A stretch of DNA of 64,000 nucleotides from positions 212,673 to 276,672 of the forward strand of contig JBBDLF010000033.1 in the NCBI GenBank assembly GCA_040879025.1. The letters run 5' to 3'. Below the pieces are notes generated by a model that saw only the letters and a program-made list of their open reading frames with translations, did not search any database and was not told the origin of the DNA. Position numbers and translations under genes: made by a program. The number at the start of each line of letters is the position of its first letter. Positions within the stretch are counted from its first letter, which is position 1. Of this stretch, positions 34,340-43,564 are shown piece by piece. This DNA comes from JBBDLF01 sp040879025. Its GTDB lineage: Bacteria; Pseudomonadota; Gammaproteobacteria; Pseudomonadales; Pseudohongiellaceae.

Positions 34340-34879
34340 ATGAAAGTAGCAAACAAATCGTTGCCGACCACTGCAAGCGCATTCGCGCTTGTTTTGCTGG
34401 GGTTTACGAACTTGGCCCAGGCACAGACTGACGCCGTGGATGTGGAAATCATTGACCGCGAGGGAAATCGCATCGGAACAGCACAACTCACCCGCGCCGA
34501 GGAGGGCGTCAGGGTACAGGTGGACGCTTCAGGACTTTCACCGGGGAAACACGGCCTGCACATTCATGCCAGAGGAGCCTGCGAACCGGGCACGTTCGAG
34601 TCGGCGGGACCCCACTATCAACCAGAGGCGGGCGACCATGGTTTTTTGAACGAGGAAGGACCTCACTCGGGTGATTTGCCGGAGCTGAATGCCGATGAAA
34701 ACGGTGAGGTCAAAGACTATGACATAACCACCAACCGGGTGGAACTGCACGAAAATTCACTGTTGCATTCGCAGGGAACAGCGCTGCTGATTCATGCGGA
34801 AGCCGACGATTACCTTACGGGGACCGGCGGCGGCAGCGGTGATCGTATTGCCTGCGGTGTCATCCGCGCGGGTGGTTGA
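34340..34879 (+). CDS. sodC: Cu-Zn superoxide dismutase, exported
   Basis: A 179-residue protein with a signal peptide ending AQAQ (about residue 28) and a Cu-Zn SOD domain. The copper ligands are in HIH (within GLHIHARGAC) and IHAEADD. The bridging and zinc ligands are in GPHYQP, DHG and PHSGD. The disulfide cysteines are in GAC and ACGVI. I set the start at 34340 (AGGAGG just upstream) rather than the longer frame at 34277. It should detoxify superoxide in the periplasm. It is a single gene, divergent from the TonB receptor. Confidence 0.92.
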   Translation: MKVANKSLPTTASAFALVLLGFTNLAQAQTDAVDVEIIDREGNRIGTAQLTRAEEGVRVQVDASGLSPGKHGLHIHARGACEPGTFESAGPHYQPEAGDHGFLNEEGPHSGDLPELNADENGEVKDYDITTNRVELHENSLLHSQGTALLIHAEADDYLTGTGGGSGDRIACGVIRAGG

Positions 34880-34904
34880 ACGCCTGGGGAGCTTCTGATT
34901 CCGT

Positions 34905-36047
34905 TTATGGCAGGCCGCCCACCGGAATAAACTTCTGGATTCTCCTGCCCTCTTGCTCCGCCACGTAGACATTGCCGGCGGAGTCCACCGCGATGCCATG
35001 CGGCAGCGTGAACTGCCCGGGGTAGGTGCCTGGCCCTTCGCCGAAACTCCCCAGCAACTCACCGGTCCGGCGGTCCAGAATGTCCACCATAACGCTGTTC
35101 TGATTGATGACAAAGAGCAGCCGTTGCTCGGGGTCCGGAGAGAAATCAAGCACCACGGCTGTGCCTCGTGCGCCGCTCGTCCGGCTTTCCGGAGGCGTTA
35201 CCGGCTCAAAACCCACGGGGATGTTTCGCAGGAACCTCCCCTGCCGGTCAAACACCTGAATGCGATCCGCGCGCCGATCGCAAACGTAGACCAGGCCGTC
35301 ACTGGACACCCGGAGACAGTGGGGCAGTTCGATAATGCCTTCTTCCGCGGGCCTGCGATGCAATGACCACTGGCGCAGAAACCGACCGTCGGCATCCAGC
35401 ACGGCAATGCGGGTGTTTCCTCCGGGCAGTTCGCCGTCGGCCACGTAAATATCCCCCGTTTCCGGGTCGATATCGATACTGGCCGGCAGGAAAAACTGCG
35501 ATCGATCTGAATTGAGCGGAGTTCCCCGGCGAGTGCCGTCGGAGGAATCATAACTTCCGGATTCGCCGATTTGCTGGAGCAGTTCCGTGCCATCCCGAGA
35601 GAATTTTCTGAGCATTCCGGTGCCGGCGGCGACGATCCAGACAGCACCGTCCTGGTCGGCGTGACAATCGTGCAAGCGTTCGCCCAGCCATTCCGGATCA
35701 CCCCAACCCCTGACGGTTCTGCCCTGAGGATCCAGTTCAATGACCGGCGGAGCGAGTTTCGCGCCATCCAGATCGTCCGGCACTACGTTCTGGCGGTTCA
35801 ACAGATACACATGATCGCGGCTGTCGATGCAGATGCCGCCGAGCCCGCCCGTGAGCCACCGATCACCAAGAGGCAGAACCGGCCACGACGTATCAACGCG
35901 ATAATCCGGCACCACGGACTGCGCCGACACCGGGAGGACCAGACAGATCATGGCGAGCAGCAACAGGGCCCTGCCGTACAGACGGGCGGTTGCCGCCAGC
36001 ATTGCCGCTAAAGCAGTCCGGCAGAACAGTCCGGTATTATTCATCAC
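34905..36047 (-). CDS. Exported NHL-repeat beta-propeller protein
   Basis: A 380-residue protein with an N-terminal signal peptide or anchor (hydrophobic 26-42, ending SAQS) and a six-bladed propeller made of NHL-type repeats, such as PHGIAVDSAGNVYVAEQEG and RIQVFDRQGRFLRNI. The family includes the lyase part of peptidyl-glycine amidating enzymes and many binding proteins, so the reaction is uncertain. It is one of three NHL proteins in this window (see also 49049 and 59270). It is convergent with sodC. Confidence 0.8.
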   Translation of the reverse strand: MMNNTGLFCRTALAAMLAATARLYGRALLLLAMICLVLPVSAQSVVPDYRVDTSWPVLPLGDRWLTGGLGGICIDSRDHVYLLNRQNVVPDDLDGAKLAPPVIELDPQGRTVRGWGDPEWLGERLHDCHADQDGAVWIVAAGTGMLRKFSRDGTELLQQIGESGSYDSSDGTRRGTPLNSDRSQFFLPASIDIDPETGDIYVADGELPGGNTRIAVLDADGRFLRQWSLHRRPAEEGIIELPHCLRVSSDGLVYVCDRRADRIQVFDRQGRFLRNIPVGFEPVTPPESRTSGARGTAVVLDFSPDPEQRLLFVINQNSVMVDILDRRTGELLGSFGEGPGTYPGQFTLPHGIAVDSAGNVYVAEQEGRRIQKFIPVGGLP

Positions 36048-36162
36048 AGTCCCCTATCACCGTTTCACCGTTTCCACTCGAAGGCATCAGGCCAATTGAG
36101 CTGTCACTTTAGCCTGTCTTGTTTTCAAAGTGAAACGGGAAGGGGCCGCGACGGAAAAAACG

Positions 36163-36732
36163 TCAGAAATAGTAACGCAAACCAATCCTGAAGGTCGTGA
36201 GATTGTCCACCAGTTCATCGTCCGCCGCATAGATATCATCAGTGGAAACACTGAATCCGATCGAAGTGCTCACCGCCATATAATCCCGAATGAACCATTT
36301 GATACCCCCGGTGAAACCAAAGACCGTCGCTTCATCGTCATCGAATCCCAGTGTGGAGTCGACATCAAAGTCGCCGTCAAAATTTACGGTTGCCAAACCC
36401 ACGGAGGCGCCGACAAACGGGACGATATGGGAATTGCGATTGAAATTGTATTCGGTGAACACACTGAAATCGAATCTTTCCACGCCGCCGATATCCGCGC
36501 CGATTGCCCTGGCGCCTACTTCCCATCCGTCCCTGAAGAAATATCCGTACGAAGCATCGATGTCGAAATCAATTTCGTCAAAATCGGGAACATCAATACT
36601 TCCGCTCAAGGCCAGTTCCTGGTTACCCTGCATGATCATTGGATTGATACTTCCCGTTTGCTGGGCGGCAACAGTACCGGATGCCACCAGCAGCGATGAA
36701 AGAACGAGAATCTGTTTTGGTAAGATTGTCAT
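36163..36732 (-). CDS. Small outer-membrane beta-barrel protein (189 aa)
   Basis: A signal peptide (MTILPKQILVLSSLLVASG, cleaved near AAQQ) is followed by a domain of alternating strands ending in phenylalanine (FRIGLRYYF), as in OmpW/OmpA-like eight-stranded barrels. I chose the start at 36732 because AAGGAG lies just upstream. The longer frame to 36816 adds a non-signal sequence. The function is unknown. Confidence 0.8.
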   Translation of the reverse strand: MTILPKQILVLSSLLVASGTVAAQQTGSINPMIMQGNQELALSGSIDVPDFDEIDFDIDASYGYFFRDGWEVGARAIGADIGGVERFDFSVFTEYNFNRNSHIVPFVGASVGLATVNFDGDFDVDSTLGFDDDEATVFGFTGGIKWFIRDYMAVSTSIGFSVSTDDIYAADDELVDNLTTFRIGLRYYF

Positions 36733-36767
36733 GAGCTCTCCTTGTTCATGTAGGTTAGAAATATAGG

Positions 36768-36829
36768 GCGAGAGCCGACAGACCGGCTCTCGCTTTGTGG
36801 GAATTTGTTCCCTCACCCTGTTCAGGGAA
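36768..36829. terminator. Tandem hairpins between the Mrp-like operon and the small barrel gene
   Basis: GCGAGAGCCG pairs perfectly with CGGCTCTCGC (36768-36777 and 36784-36793), followed by TTCCCT/AGGGAA (36808-36813 and 36824-36829). There is only a short T run (TTTGT) on the plus side, so this may be a weak terminator for the minus-strand antiporter operon or a leader structure of the barrel gene. Confidence 0.45.
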
Positions 36830-36917
36830 GGCTTAAGCTAAACTAAGCGGATATGCGCTGAGAATGAAGTGGGAAAATCAGGTAAATTCACCGGTAAATA
36901 AGATGCGTTATGTAACG

Positions 36918-38669
36918 TCAGTTGAAAATGACCCAGCCGATCATGACGAGTATCAACAGTGGGAACAACGTGGACGCCACGGGCCAGACGCTGATACGGC
37001 TTTCGGTCTGTTCCAGAAAGCGGCCCCAGATCGGGTTTCGGAAAATTCCCCGCACCCGTTCCGCGGAATCTTGTGTGAACGCGGGCAATACACGACGGGC
37101 AAACAACAACCAGGCGCGTATTAAAGTCCGGCTCAACCGGTGACCCGGTGCCACCACATCCCCTACGGGTAAAGAGGGCGGACGCTGCAGGGCGCTTCGC
37201 CGGAAAACCCGCACGGTCAACCCGGCCAGTACCAGCCCCGACAAAACGGGCCAGCTCGTCTGCCACACAATCGCGGGCTGCCAAAGTTGGGGTGAAGTCG
37301 TCAGTGGAACCAGCCAGGCTGCGACAAGCACCAGTGCCAGGACAACATACCAAACCAAGAGAAGCCGCAGCGGGCCGCCACGAACGGCAGGCGCGTTGGC
37401 GCTGGCTACCCACGGTCTTACCAACCACCAGTACCGGGCTACAATCAATGTGGTTGCCAAAGCCATCCATGGCAATAAAGCTTCTGCCGGACCGGCCCAG
37501 TTCAGGGGGGCCGCGGACAACGTTTCCTTCAGGGCTTCCTTGGCTCGCATACCCGTGGTGAGCGGCGCACCGGTCAGCGCGAGGGCGGGCAAAATGAGTG
37601 CGGCCCCCACCAATATTGACCGCCCTGGAATACGCATGGCGACGCCAGTGCCGAGAAAAAGTGCCGTTTTGGCGAAAGCATGATGCAGAGCGTAAAGGGT
37701 CACCACCATAAGCACTTCGGCCGTGTGGTCAGGTGCGGTCAACGCCACCCCGATCCCCAGCGTGATAATGCCCATCTGGCTGATGCTGGAATAGGCCAGA
37801 ACCACTTTGGCACTGCGTTGCAGCAGCCCGACAATCGCGCCGTAAAAGGCCGCGAAAAGCCCCACTGCCATCAGCAGCTTTCCCCAGTTGTCCAGACCTT
37901 CGGCACCGAACGGCAGAAACCGCAACCAGCCCAGCAAGCCCGCATTGAGCATGGCGCCACCGAGTACCGCGCCGGCCGGTATCGGCGCAGCACGATAAAT
38001 CAGCGGCAGGGTAACGTGCATACCGGGCAAGCCGGCCTTGATACCGAAGCCAAGCAACACCAGGGCGATGATAAGGTTTCGATCCGGCGAATTCGCCAGA
38101 CTGTCGCGCACCGCGGTAAAAGTGACTCCATCGCTGTAACGGGCGGCGAACAGCATGGCGACCAGAATCATCATGTCACCGGCGATGACAAAGGTCATGT
38201 AGATTCGCCCGGCATGATGCGCCAGTTGATTACGATCGTGTATTACCAGACCATAGGCGCCGATGCTCATGATTGTAAAAAACAAATAGAACGCGAGCAT
38301 GTCGCGCGCCACGATCAGTCCAATGTTTCCGCTCATGACCAACAGAAACATGGTAAAAAAGCGGCCACGGTCGCGGTCGGTAATCCAGTGGTATGCATAC
38401 AGACCGGCGGCAAGCCAGATAGTGGAAGTGAAAAACAGAAACACGCGCCCGATCGAATCCAGTCCGAATTCACTGCCCTGCAAAAGCCAGGACGCCGTAG
38501 TGCCGGTGCCAGGCACCATAAACGCACTGATGAGTATCCCCGGAAGGGCCGCCCATGCACCCAGCGCAGACACTCGGCGGGAGTCGGGCCGCAGCAACAA
38601 TAAAGCGGCGAGAAACAGGGGCAACAGTGCCGGAAATATCAGAATGATCAATCCAATAGTGGAATTCAT
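36918..38669 (-). CDS. NuoL/MrpA-type proton-conducting membrane subunit
   Basis: A 583-residue membrane protein with about 14-16 helices and the proton-conducting transporter core (SSISQMGIITLGIGVAL, ALYALHHAFAKTALFLGTG). It carries a C-terminal extension with an amphipathic region and a last helix, as in NuoL. I set the start at 38669, where the ATG overlaps the upstream stop (ATGA). It is the last gene of the antiporter operon and may replace the N-terminal part of the fused MrpA. Confidence 0.85.
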   Translation of the reverse strand: MNSTIGLIILIFPALLPLFLAALLLLRPDSRRVSALGAWAALPGILISAFMVPGTGTTASWLLQGSEFGLDSIGRVFLFFTSTIWLAAGLYAYHWITDRDRGRFFTMFLLVMSGNIGLIVARDMLAFYLFFTIMSIGAYGLVIHDRNQLAHHAGRIYMTFVIAGDMMILVAMLFAARYSDGVTFTAVRDSLANSPDRNLIIALVLLGFGIKAGLPGMHVTLPLIYRAAPIPAGAVLGGAMLNAGLLGWLRFLPFGAEGLDNWGKLLMAVGLFAAFYGAIVGLLQRSAKVVLAYSSISQMGIITLGIGVALTAPDHTAEVLMVVTLYALHHAFAKTALFLGTGVAMRIPGRSILVGAALILPALALTGAPLTTGMRAKEALKETLSAAPLNWAGPAEALLPWMALATTLIVARYWWLVRPWVASANAPAVRGGPLRLLLVWYVVLALVLVAAWLVPLTTSPQLWQPAIVWQTSWPVLSGLVLAGLTVRVFRRSALQRPPSLPVGDVVAPGHRLSRTLIRAWLLFARRVLPAFTQDSAERVRGIFRNPIWGRFLEQTESRISVWPVASTLFPLLILVMIGWVIFN

Positions 38670-40168
38670 GGCGCGAATCCCAAGCCTGCAACGAACTGCG
38701 TCCAACGCAGCGGACTGAACGGAGCCGCCGCGAACAGACCAACCAGCACGGTCAATAGTGCCGTGGTCAGCGGAGGCGCCAACAGATACCACGACGTTTC
38801 CGTTTTACCATGCCCGGTATTTTTTTCATGAGGCCAACTGACGGGAGAAGTACGGAACCAGGCCAGATAAATAATAGGCAAAAAATACGCTGCGTTCAGC
38901 AAACTACTCGCCACGAGTACATACAGCACCCACTCCGCACCTGTCTCCAGAGCCCCCAGGCCGAGAAACCATTTGGTGATGAACCCGGCCAGGGGCGGCA
39001 GACCGATCATTCCCATGGCCGCGACAGTGAAAGCGGCCATGGTCCAGGGCATGCGCTTTCCCACGCCATTCATTTCGCTGACTTTGTGTATGCCCAGAGT
39101 CTCGGCAAAATTGCCGGCGCAGAAAAACAGGGTAATTTTCATGATGCCCTGATGTACCAGGTGTACCAGTCCGCCAACCGTTGCGAGCGGCCCGACAATC
39201 GCTGTGCCGAGTACAATGTAGGAGACCTGGCTCACCGTTGAAAATGCCAGGCGTCGTTTCAGATCATCCTGATGCAGAGCCCGGATCGAACCGTAGATAA
39301 TGGTTACCGCCGCGACCACTGCCAGCGGGCCGGTGAGACCGAGGTCGCGACTGAATTCAGACCCGTAAACATTCTGCACAATACGCACTATGCCGAATGC
39401 GCCCGCCTTTACCACAGCCACCGCGTGCAGCAATGCGCTCACTGGCGCCGGCGCCACCATCGCCTGCGGCAGCCAGCCGTGCAGCGGGACCAGCGCCGCT
39501 TTGACGCCGACGCCTGCGATCAGAATGACAAATATTATAGTCAGGCTCAGGTAATCACGTTCTGGAACGTCCGACAAAAATCCCTGCGGCGCGAACTCCA
39601 GCGTACCCGCCAGCCCGTATAACCACACGATGCCGCCAAACAACAAAGTGCCCCCTGTCAGAGTGTAAATCAGGTAGCTGCGGCCGGCGCGGCGAGCAAC
39701 TTCTGTGCCGCGATGTACCACCAGTGGATAGGTGCTGAGCGTCAGCAACTCATAAAAGATCAGGAAGGTCAGCAAATTGGCCGCCATTGCGACGCCGACC
39801 GTAGCGGTAACGCAAATGCTGAAAAAGCCAAAGAACCTGGCTCGATGGGGTGAGTCTTCCAGATAGCCTACGGCGTAGACAGTAGTGACCAACCAAAGCA
39901 CCGCTGACAATACCACCAGCATAATGGCGAGTGGATCGGCTACCAGTGCCAGATCCAGACCGGGCAACAGTGGCAGACGCACTTCGTATTGCTGCCCGCG
40001 CGAGATGCCGATGGCCATTAATGCCACGAACAAAACCTTCAGGACCGCACCGCTCAGATTGAGTACGGTACGCACACGGCGCAACCTGCCGGAGAGAGTA
40101 AAAATAATGAGACCCGGCACCAGTGAGCTCAGTAGTATCGCCAGAGGCAGTAATTGCGTTTCGCTCAC
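38666..40168 (-). CDS. Second MrpD/NuoN-like antiporter subunit
   Basis: A 500-residue polytopic protein of the proton-conducting transporter family, seen as VKAALVPLHGWLPQAM, APAPVSALLHAVAVVKAGAF and FSTVSQVSYIVLGTAI. The charged residues of the channel (K and E/H in these motifs) are present. The GTG start overlaps the previous stop (GTGA). It is one of three homologous ion-channel subunits in the operon. Confidence 0.88.
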   Translation of the reverse strand: MSETQLLPLAILLSSLVPGLIIFTLSGRLRRVRTVLNLSGAVLKVLFVALMAIGISRGQQYEVRLPLLPGLDLALVADPLAIMLVVLSAVLWLVTTVYAVGYLEDSPHRARFFGFFSICVTATVGVAMAANLLTFLIFYELLTLSTYPLVVHRGTEVARRAGRSYLIYTLTGGTLLFGGIVWLYGLAGTLEFAPQGFLSDVPERDYLSLTIIFVILIAGVGVKAALVPLHGWLPQAMVAPAPVSALLHAVAVVKAGAFGIVRIVQNVYGSEFSRDLGLTGPLAVVAAVTIIYGSIRALHQDDLKRRLAFSTVSQVSYIVLGTAIVGPLATVGGLVHLVHQGIMKITLFFCAGNFAETLGIHKVSEMNGVGKRMPWTMAAFTVAAMGMIGLPPLAGFITKWFLGLGALETGAEWVLYVLVASSLLNAAYFLPIIYLAWFRTSPVSWPHEKNTGHGKTETSWYLLAPPLTTALLTVLVGLFAAAPFSPLRWTQFVAGLGFAP

Positions 40169-41655
40169 GGCGATACCCCCGAGAGGCTCTCATCCTCTAG
40201 AACGCCATTGGGTGCGCCTCCAAAAGGCAACCCCACATCCAGCAACTCAAGCAAGGGAACGGCAGCGATGCCCAGCACCAGACTGGCAAATGCCAGACCC
40301 AGGCAAATCCACTCCATTGGCCTCGGCACAATTCGTGGTTCCCGGGCCAGACTCCCCTCGGTAAACGCCAGTCCGACCACTCTGAAAATATAGGCCGCGG
40401 CAAGTAAGCCACCACCAAGTATGACGAATGCAAGCCACCATTGTCGCGCTCCCACACTCGCTTCCAGCAACATCCATTTCGCCAGAAATCCGCCGCTGGG
40501 GGGTAATCCGATAATGGTGACGCCGGCAAGACCAAACGCGGCGAGTGTGGCCGGCAGTCGCTGTACCGAATGATCCTGGTCATCGATATTGTCGTGGCCT
40601 CCAAAGCGAAGGACGTTGCCCACCGCCATAAACATGGCCGCCTTGGCCAGCGCATGACACAACACAAGGTACAAGGCTCCACGCCATGCCGCCGCAGCCA
40701 GTTCAGTATTTCTGATGGCAAAGGGGAGAAACAGATAGCCGAGTTGCGCTACCGTGGAATAGGCTACCAGCAACTTGACTTGGGGCTGCCGCAGCGCAAT
40801 CAGCGAGCCCCACACAATGGCGATGGCGCCCAAGACGGCCAGAAGTTGACCCAGGGGAGCCTTCCCTTCCGGCATAACCTCCAGCCAGAGCCGCAATAAA
40901 ATGTAAAACGAAGCTATGACAACGAGACCGGACAATACGGCGCTCACCGGCGCCGGCGCGCTGGAATGCGCCGGTGGCAGCCAGAAATGCAATGGAAACA
41001 ACGCGCTCTTCAGAACCATGGCACCGGTAATCAGGCACAGTGCAATCCAGGTAGTCGTATCAGGCCCCAGCCTTTCGCCAAGCAGTTGAATGTCCAGCGT
41101 CCCTGCGGCGTGATAAAGCAGCGCTACTCCCAGCAAGTAGGACAGTGATCCAAGAAAAGTGACCAGCAGATAGCGCATGGCGCCAGTCAACGCCGTTTCC
41201 CCCCCGGCAAGTGCGACCAGTGCCACGGCGGACAAGCCCATAAGTTCCAGCGTGATGTACAGATTGAATATGTCGCCGGACAGAAACAGGGCGTTAAGGG
41301 CAGTCCACAAAAAACACAGCAGGGGCCAGAATGTTGCCGGTTGCGTCGGGGACTCGAAATAGCGGACCCCGTAAATGGCAACCGCGGCGATTGTCAGGGT
41401 GGTGGTGAGCAACAGAAATACCGCGAGACCGTCAGCATAAAGCTCGATTCCCAGGGGGGCGCCCCACCCCCCTACAAGATGACGGACGGCGCCGGAATCC
41501 GGCAGGTTCAGCGCCAGAGAAAGAACAACCGTACTGGTTAGCGCCACGGTTATCAGGAAGAGGCCTCGGGCAAATGCCGAGAACAGGAAACACAGCAAGA
41601 CACCGCTCAAGGGTAGCAGAACTGCCGCTACAACCAATGTAGACTGTTGTGGCAC
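40165..41655 (-). CDS. mnhD: MnhD/MrpD-type cation/proton antiporter subunit
   Basis: A 496-residue membrane protein with the same transporter core (LKSALFPLHFWLPPAHSSAP, SAVLSGLVVIASFYIL, AYSTVAQLGYLFLPFA). It follows the MnhC gene by three bases, the usual C-D order in Mrp operons. It should conduct protons or cations in the multisubunit antiporter. Confidence 0.88.
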   Translation of the reverse strand: MPQQSTLVVAAVLLPLSGVLLCFLFSAFARGLFLITVALTSTVVLSLALNLPDSGAVRHLVGGWGAPLGIELYADGLAVFLLLTTTLTIAAVAIYGVRYFESPTQPATFWPLLCFLWTALNALFLSGDIFNLYITLELMGLSAVALVALAGGETALTGAMRYLLVTFLGSLSYLLGVALLYHAAGTLDIQLLGERLGPDTTTWIALCLITGAMVLKSALFPLHFWLPPAHSSAPAPVSAVLSGLVVIASFYILLRLWLEVMPEGKAPLGQLLAVLGAIAIVWGSLIALRQPQVKLLVAYSTVAQLGYLFLPFAIRNTELAAAAWRGALYLVLCHALAKAAMFMAVGNVLRFGGHDNIDDQDHSVQRLPATLAAFGLAGVTIIGLPPSGGFLAKWMLLEASVGARQWWLAFVILGGGLLAAAYIFRVVGLAFTEGSLAREPRIVPRPMEWICLGLAFASLVLGIAAVPLLELLDVGLPFGGAPNGVLEDESLSGVSP

Positions 41656-41658
41656 GGG

Positions 41659-41967
41659 CTACTCCCGTTCTCGTTCGGGTAATTCGGGTATCCCTGCGTC
41701 GGCTCGCACTTTCAGCATTAATGCCAGCGCCAGGGCTGTCGCCGCGACCGCCACCACGATTCCTGTTATCACCAGCGCGTCGGGCACAGCATCGGGTTCA
41801 GCATCCGGCAGGCGACGCGCCAGACCAGCAATAACGAGGAACACCCCGCTGCCCATAATGTTCAGTGCGAGTACCTTGCGCAACAGGTGAGAGTACACTG
41901 CTAAACCATGCAGCCCGATGATAAAGAGTCCCACCCCAGCCAGGCTGAATACCAGCGCATTATTCAT
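41659..41967 (-). CDS. mnhC: MnhC/NuoK-like antiporter subunit
   Basis: A 102-residue protein with three helices and the NuoK/MrpC pattern (LNIMGSGVFLVIAGL, DALVITGIVVAVAATALAL). It overlaps the upstream MnhB stop by four bases. Its conserved glutamate lies outside the visible motif, and the assignment rests on size, helices and operon position. Confidence 0.88.
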   Translation of the reverse strand: MNNALVFSLAGVGLFIIGLHGLAVYSHLLRKVLALNIMGSGVFLVIAGLARRLPDAEPDAVPDALVITGIVVAVAATALALALMLKVRADAGIPELPERERE

Positions 41968-42662
41968 GGTGCGCCCCCCGGCCCGCGGGGACGGCCGCCA
42001 CAGAATACACAGACCAATATCAGACCGATCGAGACAGTCGATGCCGCTTCAATAACGAGAATCAGCGCTTTCGCCGCCTCCGGCGGGTACTCCAACAGGG
42101 CCCCCCCCGTTATCATCATGACAACGCCGATGCTGATGAATACGCCCAACCCGATCACCAACGCCAACCGCAATGGCCATCCGGCGAGATGAGCCGGCAT
42201 GGGCAACCCCGAAAGAGTAAAAAGCAACGCGGCGGCGGCAAGTATGACTCCCGCCTGGAAAGCTCCTCCTGGCGCATGGGAGCCAACCCAGAGCAGATAG
42301 CCTGAGAAAAGAATCAAAAACGGAATCAGAATTTCCACCAGATTTGTGAGCACCAGGCCTGGCGACCCGACCCTCCGCCTGGGCATGAGTCCGAGCGACC
42401 ATACACCGATCAGTGCAATAACCAGCACACTGATTTCAAGCAGTGTGTCGTAGGCGCGAAAATTCAGCAACACCGCCGTGACAGGATTTTCCACACCACT
42501 GGACGACAGCTGCGCATTGACCTCCTGGCTTAGCCCTCGGTCTGCGGGCGGCAGCGACATCACGGCGTAAACCAGACATCCGGTCAGACCGGATAAAACA
42601 ATAAGTCGAAGCCCTGTCAGCACCGGATTTCCCTGCGATTTTTTTGACACAGATTCTTTCAC
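41964..42662 (-). CDS. mnhB: MnhB-like antiporter subunit
   Basis: A 232-residue membrane protein. The C-terminal ~140 residues match the MnhB domain (FLILFSGYLLWVGSHAPGGAFQAG). The N-terminal ~90 residues contain two helices and an extra periplasmic loop, resembling the MbhE-like segment that sits before MnhB in other complexes. The GTG start overlaps the preceding gene (GTGA). Confidence 0.88.
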   Translation of the reverse strand: MKESVSKKSQGNPVLTGLRLIVLSGLTGCLVYAVMSLPPADRGLSQEVNAQLSSSGVENPVTAVLLNFRAYDTLLEISVLVIALIGVWSLGLMPRRRVGSPGLVLTNLVEILIPFLILFSGYLLWVGSHAPGGAFQAGVILAAAALLFTLSGLPMPAHLAGWPLRLALVIGLGVFISIGVVMMITGGALLEYPPEAAKALILVIEAASTVSIGLILVCVFCGGRPRGPGGAP

Positions 42663-42946
42663 TGCGTCGATTCCTTCACGTCGCTGCCCTGATCCCTGGC
42701 ATCGAGTCGGCGCAGGCGCGCTACAGCGGCAATCAGAAGCGCACCTGTGAAGCCTGCCCCGATACCTGCCTCGGCAAGTGCGATGTCGGTTGCATCAAGA
42801 CGCACCCAGACCAATGTCATGATCAGACCAAAGACTACGAACAACGCAACCGCTTTGTACAACTGCTCCTGCGCCAATAATCGCATGGCAACGAGCAGCA
42901 GGCTCAGGGCAAGCAAGATATCCAGCAAATAGACAAATAATGTCAT
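42659..42946 (-). CDS. MbhD-like (DUF4040) antiporter subunit
   Basis: A 95-residue protein with three helices and the DUF4040 motif (TDIALAEAGIGAGFTGALLIAA). In canonical Mrp this domain is fused to the C-terminal part of MrpA, but here it is a separate gene. I set the start at 42946, where ATGA overlaps the mnhG stop. A longer start four codons upstream is possible. Confidence 0.85.
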   Translation of the reverse strand: MTLFVYLLDILLALSLLLVAMRLLAQEQLYKAVALFVVFGLIMTLVWVRLDATDIALAEAGIGAGFTGALLIAAVARLRRLDARDQGSDVKESTQ

Positions 42947-43242
42947 CGCGCCTTCCACGGTTTCATCCCCCGTCGCAAACCACTTCGGGCAAATAAATGA
43001 GAACCGGACGCACTGGAGAGGAGAATCAGAAACCAGACGATGAAAAGCTGACCCAGCGCCGTCCAGCTTTGCGTCTGAAGCGCGAGCCCGAGTACCAGAA
43101 AGCCCAGTCCCACGTTGTCGGCCTTCGTCATTGCATGCAATCGGGTGAAAAAGTCAGGGAAACGCAGTAGCCCTATGGTGCCGGCAAAAAAGAAAAATGC
43201 GGCGATGACTATCAGGATCACAGTAAGGGCGTTCATTATCAC
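42943..43242 (-). CDS. mnhG: MnhG/PhaG antiporter subunit
   Basis: A 99-residue protein with three helices and the MnhG motif FFAGTIGLLRFPDFFTRLHAMTKADNVG (here meaning residues ~17-44). The GTG at 43242 has AGGAA eight bases upstream, and an ATG two codons later is also possible. It follows mnhF by 27 bases. Confidence 0.92.
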   Translation of the reverse strand: MIMNALTVILIVIAAFFFFAGTIGLLRFPDFFTRLHAMTKADNVGLGFLVLGLALQTQSWTALGQLFIVWFLILLSSASGSHLFARSGLRRGMKPWKAR

Positions 43243-43269
43243 GACTGGATTTCCTTACCTGGACTTCGG

Positions 43270-43563
43270 TCAGTTGTGTGTTTGTGGAGGTTCGTCGTCC
43301 TCGGCGCCGTCTCGCAAATTACTGAGCCGCACAAATGCCACTACGGCAACCACGGTCAGGGCGGCGAACACAAGACTCACGTCGCGCAGCTCCGGTCGAT
43401 TTCCGGCTTCGGCCAGCAACAACAGGATTGCCGCCGCGGTTGTGCCGAACAATTGTGCTGCCACCAGACTGTCCGCCGGGTCGGGCCCACGCAGAACCCG
43501 CCACAGACCGGCGACAACGTTCAAAAACAGAATCCCGGCCATGGCCAAATAAAATTCGGTCAT
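43270..43563 (-). CDS. mnhF: MnhF antiporter subunit
   Basis: A 97-residue protein with three helices and the MnhF pattern RVLRGPDPADSLVAAQLFGT. The ATG lies one base after the mnhE stop. It has a short acidic C-terminal tail (GAEDDEPPQTHN). Confidence 0.9.
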   Translation of the reverse strand: MTEFYLAMAGILFLNVVAGLWRVLRGPDPADSLVAAQLFGTTAAAILLLLAEAGNRPELRDVSLVFAALTVVAVVAFVRLSNLRDGAEDDEPPQTHN

Positions 43564-43564
43564 G

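Noticed and set aside
37680..38603. Plus-strand frame of 307 codons opposite the NuoL-like gene
   Set aside because: It is an antisense shadow of a membrane protein gene. Its high His/Gln/Lys content is typical of such shadows.
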